From the NCBI RefSeq assembly GCF_003047105.1, contig NZ_CP028475.1, forward strand, positions 2,666,001 to 2,730,000: 64,000 bases of DNA, given 5' to 3'. Every line of letters starts with the position of its first letter. Positions within the stretch are counted from its first letter, which is position 1. The notes beneath the pieces were generated by a model. That model did not search any database and was not told where the DNA came from. It saw only the letters and a list, made by a program, of their open reading frames with translations. The position numbers and the translations under genes are program-made. Shown piece after piece: positions 57,430 through 64,000 of the stretch. The stretch is from Celeribacter baekdonensis. GTDB lineage: Bacteria > Pseudomonadota > Alphaproteobacteria > Rhodobacterales > Rhodobacteraceae.

Positions 57430-58473
57430 ATGACCCTTCAATTCAATGACGAAACCTTCCGTGGTGATTACAGCTATTTCAACACGGAACACGCGATCAA
57501 ACGTTTGCCCTTTCCGTTTGATCGCGATGAATACATGTACTCGGTCAACATCGAGGCTCATCCGGGCGGCCCCAAAGGTTCGCCGTTTGAATTCCGTTTC
57601 GATGTTGACGAGCACTATGTCTCTGAGATGAAAGATCGGGCGATCACGCTGGATGACGATCCTTTACGTTGTCAGTCCTTACCGCATATGGAGTTGGCTG
57701 GATGGGATCTTTTGGAGATCATCATGGTGTCCAAGGCCGAGGATTACCCCGACCTCTTTACGCTGCACCGCGATGGCAACCGTTGGCATTGGATCAACCG
57801 TCCTTTGGGCATCGAGCAAAGGTTTACGTTTCTTGACCCGACGACCCTTCCTTGTGGTCCGATGGAGTATATCACCCGTCAGACCCAAGGCGACTTTGCC
57901 CTTTTGCACGAACGCGATGGCAACCTGTGGATGGATGCCGGAATGGTTACATCTCAGGCGGATTGGTCTCTTGATTTCGACATTGGCATGAATTTTTTCG
58001 AATGGCACGCGCCAGTGCCCAAGGCCAAGCAGATGGGTGTGTTTGATAAGGCGCTGAAATTTCTTTTGGCGATGCAACAGGGGCAAAGTTATCGTCGTCT
58101 CAATTGGACGATGACGGTCAATCCCAGGCTCGATACCAGCCCGGAGAATTACCACAAATGGGGCCCGGAAAAGCGCACCATCACGCCAGAAAATGTGGGT
58201 CGAAAGCAGCATCTTCGGATCGAATTACAGAGCTTTTGGCGTCTGCCGCGCTCGAATGCGATCGCCTTTCCGATCCGCTGTTACCTTGCCTGTCTCGAAG
58301 ACATTTGCACGCAACCGAAATGGGGGCGTCGCCTTCATCGCGTTTTGCGCGATATTGATCCGACCTTGGCCGAATACAAAGGCTTTGCGGTCAATCAGGA
58401 GATCATCGTCAACTACCTCGCCCAATTTGATGATGGCGCACCAACGTCTGCGGGGATTTTTCCTGACGATTAA
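57430..58473 (+). CDS. dmmC: Haem-dependent oxidative N-demethylase (DUF3445), dimethylamine monooxygenase DmmC
   Basis: Catalytic haem protein of the DUF3445/HODM family that removes a methyl group from secondary amines with oxygen. 347 residues with family segments RLPFPFDRDEYMYSVNIEAH, LFTLHRDGNRWHWINRPLG, ERDGNLWMDAGMVTSQADWS and RIELQSFWRLPRSNAIAFPI. It ends the amt-dmm operon. Haem ligand residues cannot be assigned by eye. Confidence 0.88.
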   Translation: MTLQFNDETFRGDYSYFNTEHAIKRLPFPFDRDEYMYSVNIEAHPGGPKGSPFEFRFDVDEHYVSEMKDRAITLDDDPLRCQSLPHMELAGWDLLEIIMVSKAEDYPDLFTLHRDGNRWHWINRPLGIEQRFTFLDPTTLPCGPMEYITRQTQGDFALLHERDGNLWMDAGMVTSQADWSLDFDIGMNFFEWHAPVPKAKQMGVFDKALKFLLAMQQGQSYRRLNWTMTVNPRLDTSPENYHKWGPEKRTITPENVGRKQHLRIELQSFWRLPRSNAIAFPIRCYLACLEDICTQPKWGRRLHRVLRDIDPTLAEYKGFAVNQEIIVNYLAQFDDGAPTSAGIFPDD

Positions 58474-58630
58474 TGGGATTCAATGTCTAAGTCTTTGATT
58501 ACGGGGGCGCGCCAATAAGAGGCGCGGCTCTTGCCATTTACGGTGTCAAAATTCATACAATTGTAGGAGTTAAGCTGCCTTTCATTCCTCTTTGCTACAC
58601 CTGTTTTTGGGTGAAGAATGAGGTGGTGTG

Positions 58631-59482
58631 ATGAGCGCTAAAGGCAATGCGCCAATTATCATCAAAAGAAAGAAAGTTATCGCCGGTGGCGGTCATCATG
58701 GTGGCGCTTGGAAGGTGGCTTATGCTGACTTCGTGACCGCGATGATGGCATTTTTTCTTTTGATGTGGCTGTTGAATGCGACGACGGAAAAGCAACGCAA
58801 AGGGCTTGCGGATTATTTCAATCCGACCATTCCTGTAAACCGTATTTCCGGCGGTGGGGATGGGGCTTTTGGCGGAGATTCGGTGTTTACCGAAGAAACG
58901 CTGTCGCAAAACGGCACAGGCGCCTCAAGTTCGCATGCCGCGGGTAAAGACGGCTCTTCCAAATCATCCACCTCCACCGAGGACGCAAATGCAGAAGCCA
59001 TGGAGGCCAAAGCTTTTGCTGAAGTGCAGGAACTGCTTACAGCCTTCAGTGGTGAAAGCATGGCCGCCGATGAGGCGATGCGCCATATTGTGACGCGCGT
59101 GACGGATGAGGGGTTGATCATTGAGCTGCATGATCTGGATGACGAACCGCTGTTCAAAGCGCGCTCGTCTGAGCCGGAAGAGATCATGACGCTTCTGGTC
59201 GACATGCTGACTGATGTGTTCAAAATTGTCCGCAATGACATCGCGGTCACGGGCTATGTTCAATCGCAACCTTTGGTTGTGGCTGATAATCCGGTTTGGG
59301 ATCTCTCGACCAAACGTGCCGATCAGGTGCGCCTCCTGCTTGAGGGAAATGGAACGCCGACCAACCGCATTCAGCGTGTGACGGGTTATGCGGACCGCAA
59401 ACCTGCCGTTGGGAACCCTATGTCGGCGCGCAACAACCGTGTGGAGATCATCCTTTTGCGCAATAATGCGAAAAAGAAATAG
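58631..59482 (+). CDS. motB: Flagellar motor protein MotB
   Basis: Stator protein of the flagellar motor. About 283 residues from the ATG at 58631, seven bases after GAGG; a GTG at 58628 is an alternative. The single membrane helix has the proton-conducting Asp (VAYADFVTAMMAFFLLMWLL), followed by a Ser-rich linker and an OmpA-like peptidoglycan-binding domain (DEPLFKARS...VTGYVQSQPL, DQVRLLLEGNG, MSARNNRVEIIL). It is the first gene of the flagellar block; motA is not adjacent. Confidence 0.94.
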   Translation: MSAKGNAPIIIKRKKVIAGGGHHGGAWKVAYADFVTAMMAFFLLMWLLNATTEKQRKGLADYFNPTIPVNRISGGGDGAFGGDSVFTEETLSQNGTGASSSHAAGKDGSSKSSTSTEDANAEAMEAKAFAEVQELLTAFSGESMAADEAMRHIVTRVTDEGLIIELHDLDDEPLFKARSSEPEEIMTLLVDMLTDVFKIVRNDIAVTGYVQSQPLVVADNPVWDLSTKRADQVRLLLEGNGTPTNRIQRVTGYADRKPAVGNPMSARNNRVEIILLRNNAKKK

Positions 59483-59573
59483 ATTGGATTTTACGCGTTA
59501 GGGGGGCGTTAAGCCTAGGTGTGCATTCTGTGACTCGACCTTCGGGTTTTAGCAGCAGAAAGGCGCTACCTAT

Positions 59574-60869
59574 ATGTCTATTTCCTCCTCGCTCAATGCT
59601 GGCGTGGCGGGCCTTGCGGCCAATGCCACCCGCCTTGCGACCATTTCAGATAACATCGCGAACTCTGGCACCTATGGCTACAAGCGAGCCGAGGCTGATT
59701 TTCAGTCTTTCGTGATCACCAACAGCAACAACTCCGGCACCTATTCCGCCGGGGGTGTGCGAGCCTCCACAAACCGTCTGATCGGCGAACAAGGCTCGTT
59801 GGTCTCAACCTCAAACGCCACCGATATCGCAATTTCGGGAAATGGGTTTATCCCCGTGACCACCGAGGTTTCGATTGACGGGTCGATGGGGGATCAACCC
59901 CTGATGATGACAACCACCGGGTCATTTTATACCGATGCCGATGGGATTTTGAAAACCGACTCTGGCCTTGTTCTTCTGGGTTGGCCTGCCGAAGCGGACG
60001 GAACAATCGCCACATACGCGCGGGACACAATGACAGGGCTTGAACCTGTCGTGATCAATTCGAACCAAACTGCGGGTGACCCGACGACGAAAATCAATTT
60101 GGGCGTGAACCTTCCGGCCGAGGATGCCACGGATGTTCTTCCGCTTTCTGTAGAGTATTTTGGCAACCTTGGGACGTCTGAGTCGCTCAATGTGACGTTT
60201 ACGCCGGATACCGTCGCCCCCAACACATGGGTGATGTCGATCACAGATTCGGCCTCCGCCGGAGCGATCATTGGCGAATACACCATCGTTTTTGATGATT
60301 CTCGCGGGTCTGGCGGTACGCTTTCGACGGTCACGCCAACCGCCAATAACCCGGCAACAGCGACCTATAACGCAACCGATGGAACCTTGGCGTTGACCGT
60401 TGATGGCGGCCCGATTGAAATGACCATCGGCAAACCGGGCGATACGAATGGGTTGACCCAGCTGTCTGACACGTTCGCTCCGACGTCGATCACCAAAGAC
60501 GGTTCGCCCGTTGGTAACCTCACCTCGGTAGAAATTGCCGATAACGGATATGTCACCGCCACCTATGACACCGGATTCACCCGGACGATCTACCAAATTC
60601 CCTTGGTGGACGTGCCAAATGCCAACGGTCTGACCTCGTTGGGCAACCAGACCTATCAGGTTTCACCTGACTCGGGTTCCTTCTTCCTTTGGGACGCGGG
60701 AGATGGTCCGACGGGTACGATCGAGGGCTTTGCGCGCGAGGGCTCTACCACGGATGTCGCAGCGGAATTGACCGATCTGATTCAGACACAAAGGGCCTAT
60801 TCGTCGAATGCGAAGGTCATCCAAACGGTTGATGAAATGCTTCAGGAGACCACCAACATCAAACGGTAA
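59574..60869 (+). CDS. flgE: Flagellar hook protein FlgE
   Basis: Hook subunit exported by the flagellar type III system. 431 residues with the N-terminal rod/hook motif LNAGVAGLAANATRLATISD (DNIANSGTYGYKRA) and the C-terminal helix TDLIQTQRAYSSNAKVIQTV. The variable middle is Gly/Thr-rich, as expected for hook proteins. It is 91 bases after motB. Confidence 0.94.
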   Translation: MSISSSLNAGVAGLAANATRLATISDNIANSGTYGYKRAEADFQSFVITNSNNSGTYSAGGVRASTNRLIGEQGSLVSTSNATDIAISGNGFIPVTTEVSIDGSMGDQPLMMTTTGSFYTDADGILKTDSGLVLLGWPAEADGTIATYARDTMTGLEPVVINSNQTAGDPTTKINLGVNLPAEDATDVLPLSVEYFGNLGTSESLNVTFTPDTVAPNTWVMSITDSASAGAIIGEYTIVFDDSRGSGGTLSTVTPTANNPATATYNATDGTLALTVDGGPIEMTIGKPGDTNGLTQLSDTFAPTSITKDGSPVGNLTSVEIADNGYVTATYDTGFTRTIYQIPLVDVPNANGLTSLGNQTYQVSPDSGSFFLWDAGDGPTGTIEGFAREGSTTDVAAELTDLIQTQRAYSSNAKVIQTVDEMLQETTNIKR

Positions 60870-60903
60870 CAGTGAGCGGGTCCGGGGCAAAGGAGGATAA
60901 GCG

Positions 60904-62361
60904 ATGAGTATCTCTAACGCTATGGCGAATGCCTTGACGGGCCTGAACGCTGTCTCACGTGCGGCTGATGTTGTGTCGTCCAACGTCGCAAATGCCATGA
61001 CCGAGGGCTATGGTCGGCGCGACATTGAACTGTCATCGCACCAAGTTGGCAAAACCGGCTCCGGCGTGGCGGTGGACGGTGTGTCGCGATTTTATGACCC
61101 CGTCACCACGGGCGAGCGGCGCATCGCAGATGGTGATGTCGCCCTCGAAGATGTGCGAGCAGAGTTCTATGACACATTCACCACGGCCATGGGACAACCA
61201 GACGAAGCGAACTCGGTTGCTGGCCGCATCACCGGATTGGAAACCGCGTTGATTGAGGCGGCGAGCCGTCCAGATTCAGAGGCGCGATTGACCACCGTCT
61301 TTGATGCGGCGACGGAATTGACGAGCCAAATCAAAACGGCAGCCGATAGCATCAAAGACATCCGTATGGATGCGGATAAGCAAATCGGCAAAGCCGTCGA
61401 TTTTCTGCAATCTTCTCTTCAGCAAGTGGTTGATCTGAATGTTGCGATTCAAAAGCAGGTTTCCCAAGGCTACGACCCAAATGCATTGATGGATCAACGG
61501 CAATCCCTTGTTGACCAAATTTCTGAAATCATTCCGGTCAAGGAAATCCAAAAAAACAATGGCATGATCTCGCTCTACACCTCGGGTGGCGCTGTTTTGG
61601 TCGATTCCAAAGCCGCGACGATCGAGTTCACAGCCACTCCGACCATTTCGCCCGATATGACCGTCGAAAACGGTGCCTTGTCGGGCCTGACCATCAACGG
61701 TCAATTGGTTTCGACGGACGCGGAAAAAGGGGCGATTGCCGGAGGAAAACTGGCGGGCCTCTTTGAAGTGCGTGACACGCTCGCGCCGGATGCACAGGTT
61801 CAATTGGATGCCCTTGCTCGCGATCTGATCGAGCGTTTTGAAACCACAAATGCGGACCCCACGCTTGGCATAGGGGCTGCTGGACTTTTCACGGATGGAG
61901 GAAGTGCCCTTGATCCCCTCACCGAAGAGGGTCTGTCCGGCCGGATTTCGGTCAATGCCCTCGTAGATCCCGATCAAGGCGGCGATCTTTGGAAAATCAG
62001 AGATGGTCTTGGTGCCATCTCTGAAGGGGATCAAGGCGATGCCACCATCCTAAACTCTCTGGCCGATGCCCTGCAGGAGACCCGCATAGCGTCCTCGGGC
62101 AGCTTGACCTCAATCGAACGGTCCGCTCTGGGTTTTGCATCGGACATTTACTCACTCGGGAAAACCAATCAGCTCAAAGCTGAGGCGGACCTGACGTTCG
62201 CAACAGCGCGACAAGAGTCCCTTCATTCGATCGAATTGGAGAATGGTGTGGATACAGACAGTGAGATGCAAAAACTGCTCGTGATTGAACAAGCCTACGG
62301 GGCAAACGCAAAAGTTATTCAAACGATCCAAGCCCTTATGGATCAGCTGATGGGGATTTAA
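60904..62361 (+). CDS. flgK: Flagellar hook-associated protein FlgK
   Basis: First hook-filament junction protein. 485 residues with the conserved N-terminal segment ALTGLNAVSRAADVVSSNVA (NAMTEGYGRR), the FlgK-type DEANSVAGRITGLETALIEA and MDQRQSLVDQISEIIPVKE, and the C-terminal SEMQKLLVIEQAYGANAKVI. One base separates it from flgL. Confidence 0.95.
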   Translation: MSISNAMANALTGLNAVSRAADVVSSNVANAMTEGYGRRDIELSSHQVGKTGSGVAVDGVSRFYDPVTTGERRIADGDVALEDVRAEFYDTFTTAMGQPDEANSVAGRITGLETALIEAASRPDSEARLTTVFDAATELTSQIKTAADSIKDIRMDADKQIGKAVDFLQSSLQQVVDLNVAIQKQVSQGYDPNALMDQRQSLVDQISEIIPVKEIQKNNGMISLYTSGGAVLVDSKAATIEFTATPTISPDMTVENGALSGLTINGQLVSTDAEKGAIAGGKLAGLFEVRDTLAPDAQVQLDALARDLIERFETTNADPTLGIGAAGLFTDGGSALDPLTEEGLSGRISVNALVDPDQGGDLWKIRDGLGAISEGDQGDATILNSLADALQETRIASSGSLTSIERSALGFASDIYSLGKTNQLKAEADLTFATARQESLHSIELENGVDTDSEMQKLLVIEQAYGANAKVIQTIQALMDQLMGI

Positions 62362-62362
62362 G

Positions 62363-63369
62363 ATGACAGCAATTTCCTACGGCGATATGGGCGCATCCTT
62401 GCGCAACATGCGCTTGATCACCCAAGTAAAACAAGACCTCGACAAATACAGCTACGAGGTCTCAAGCGGTCAGAAACAGGACCTCGCCGCCGCCGTGTCG
62501 GGAGATTTTACGCCGCTTGCCTCAATCGAACGCTCCTTGCGCACGCTTGAATCCTACGATGTTGCAATCCAAGAGGCGAACCTCTTTGCCACGAGTATGC
62601 AAACGACCTTCGGAGCGATTTCATCTCATGTCGCGGACTTGTCCTCCACACTTTTAACCTCTTCGACCAACGGGGACGCAACCAGCATTTCGGTTGCAGC
62701 GCAGGATGCACGGACGCGGTTTGACGCGGTAATCTCAGGGCTCAACACACGTATTGGGGATCGGTCTTTGTTCTCGGGGACAGCCACGAGTAAGACGGCA
62801 CTGATCCCTGCGGAAGACATGTTAACAGAACTCCAAACTGCGGTGGCAGGCGCGACAACTGCGGCGGATGTCGAAACCATTGTGGATGACTGGTTCATGT
62901 CGGCGGGGGCGGCTATGAAACGCTTGCCTACCAGGGCTCCGACAATGTGCTTTCTCCATTCTCGCTTGGAGAAAATGAATCCGTTCGACTGGGCATCACC
63001 GCGAAAGATGATGCAATTCGTCAAACCCTTAAAGGGCTGGCTTTGGCGTCTTTGGTGGACGACGGTGTATTTGCTTCAGATGTGAGCCAACAGGCAAGTT
63101 TGATGCGCTCTGCCGGTGAAACCCTCATGGGATCCCAGGCCGGTATGGCCGACCTTCAGGCCCGCGTGGGAACTGTCGAGGCCCGTATAGAGGACGCAAA
63201 CCTGTCCAATTCCAGCATGACCTATGCGTTTGAAACTGCAAAATCCGAGATCATTTCATCGGACCCTTACAAAGCCGCATCGCTTTTGACGCAGACCGAG
63301 ACACAACTCGAATTGGTCTACACCCTCACCGCGCATATGTCGCGCCTCAGCTTGTCGGACTATATCTAA
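62363..63369 (+). CDS. flgL: Flagellar hook-associated protein FlgL (frameshifted)
   Basis: Second hook-filament junction protein, flagellin-like. The first frame starts at 62363 (MTAISYGDMGASLRNMRLIT) and the second holds the C-terminal part (EIISSDPYKAASLLTQTETQ, LELVYTLTAHMSRLSLSDYI). One added G in the run at 62905-62909 turns MSAGAAMK into SAGGGYETLAYQGSDNVLSP and gives 335 residues, the normal size. It overlaps flgI by one base (TAATG). Confidence 0.88.
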
Positions 63370-64000
63370 TGCTCAAAGCCCTCCTCGCGGCCGTTTTTTC
63401 CGTTCTTCTTGTCACAACGGCGCAGGCGAATCCGATCCGAATAAAAGATCTCGTCGAATTTGACGGCGTGCGTGGCAACGATCTCGTTGGGTACGGTCTT
63501 GTTGTTGGCCTCAATGGCACAGGTGACGGCATTCGAAACGCGCCGTTTACCGAAGAAATCATGTCGAACATTCTGGAACGCCTGGGGGTAAACATCACGG
63601 GCGAACAATTCAGACCCAAAAACGTCGCGGCCGTCTTTGTGACCGCAACACTTCCGCCCTTTTCGCGGGCGGGTGGTCAGATTGATGTGACCGTGTCAGC
63701 GATTGGCGATGCCAAAAGCCTTTTGGGTGGCACGCTGATCATGACGCCGCTCAATGCGCCGGATGGACAGATTTATGCAGTTGCACAAGGGACAGTGATT
63801 GCGGGCGGAGCATCCGCACAGGGCGATGGCGCCTCGGTGACACAGGGTGTTCCCACCTCCGGCAGTATCCCTGCCGGCGCGCGGGTTGAGCGCGAAATTG
63901 ATTTTGATTTTACCCAAATGAAGTCCATCCGGCTGGCTCTGCGTGATCCCGACTTCACCACCGCCGAACGCATCGAAAATGCGATCAACAAAGATTTTGG
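63369..64000 (+). CDS. flgI: Flagellar P-ring protein FlgI (runs off the window)
   Basis: Periplasmic P-ring subunit. The 210 residues visible include a signal peptide (MLKALLAAVFSVLLVTTAQA) and the family start IRIKDLVEFDGVRGNDLVGY, GLVVGLNGTGDGIRNAPFTE and the segment VAAVFVTATLPPFSRAGGQI. The family has about 370 residues, so roughly 160 are missing beyond the right edge. Confidence 0.94.
   Translation, partial: MLKALLAAVFSVLLVTTAQANPIRIKDLVEFDGVRGNDLVGYGLVVGLNGTGDGIRNAPFTEEIMSNILERLGVNITGEQFRPKNVAAVFVTATLPPFSRAGGQIDVTVSAIGDAKSLLGGTLIMTPLNAPDGQIYAVAQGTVIAGGASAQGDGASVTQGVPTSGSIPAGARVEREIDFDFTQMKSIRLALRDPDFTTAERIENAINKDF

Noticed and set aside
8624..63369. Programmed frameshifting or phase variation as the reason for the broken frames
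   Set aside because: The sites lack typical slippery heptamers with downstream structures, hit unrelated housekeeping and catabolic genes, and share only a short G or C run. A sequencing artefact explains all of them more simply.
1..64000. Mobile elements, prophage genes, CRISPR arrays, defence systems
   Set aside because: No transposase, integrase, phage structural gene, repeat-spacer array or known defence gene was seen on either strand.

Overview
This window looks like a chromosomal segment of a marine alphaproteobacterium of the family Rhodobacteraceae (Roseobacter group). The evidence is the gene content and order: rho-hemJ next to a DnaA-box-rich gap and maf-aroE-coaE-dnaQ-secB, regB/senC/regA, addAB next to a murU/amgK pair, and a motB-flgE-flgK-flgL-flgI flagellar block. 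I cannot resolve the genus. I see no insertion sequence, prophage, CRISPR array or rRNA operon. There is one tRNA gene.

Layout. About 1-8.6 kb: rho and hemJ, a probable chromosomal origin (1925-2315), then maf, aroE, coaE, dnaQ, secB, fxsA, a Tim44-domain protein, mltA and an Smr protein. About 8.6-19 kb (minus strand): hslU/hslV, trxA, addA/addB and the cell-wall recycling pair murU-like/amgK-like. About 19-24.5 kb: a PAS sensor and the RegB/SenC/RegA redox system. About 24.5-33.2 kb: ahcY with a structured leader, DUF2853, a candidate small RNA, EVE and YciI proteins, gpsA, hemD, a mitofilin-like protein, HemY and tRNA-Thr(CGT).

About 33.3-58.5 kb is a nearly continuous methylated-amine island. 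Tmm oxidises trimethylamine to TMAO. Tdm splits TMAO into dimethylamine and formaldehyde. DmmABC with DmmD takes dimethylamine to methylamine. GmaS, MgsABC and MgdABCD pass methylamine through gamma-glutamylmethylamide and N-methylglutamate to glutamate, ammonium and methylene-THF. FolD and PurU continue the C1 unit to formate. An Amt transporter, a 58-residue membrane protein, four possible regulators (XRE-cupin, AraC/GlxA, GntR-FCD and a periplasmic-binding-fold protein without signal peptide) and repeated operator-like sequences accompany the enzymes. About 58.6-64 kb is flagellar; flgI runs off the end.

A striking technical feature is that at least seven genes (hslU, the amgK-like gene, the mitofilin-like gene, tdm, the AraC/GlxA regulator, mgdB and flgL) are each broken by exactly one missing base, six of them at a short G or C run. 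Adding one base restores the expected family-length protein every time. I read this mainly as a sequencing or assembly artefact. These genes are annotated below as single full-length coding regions with a frameshift.
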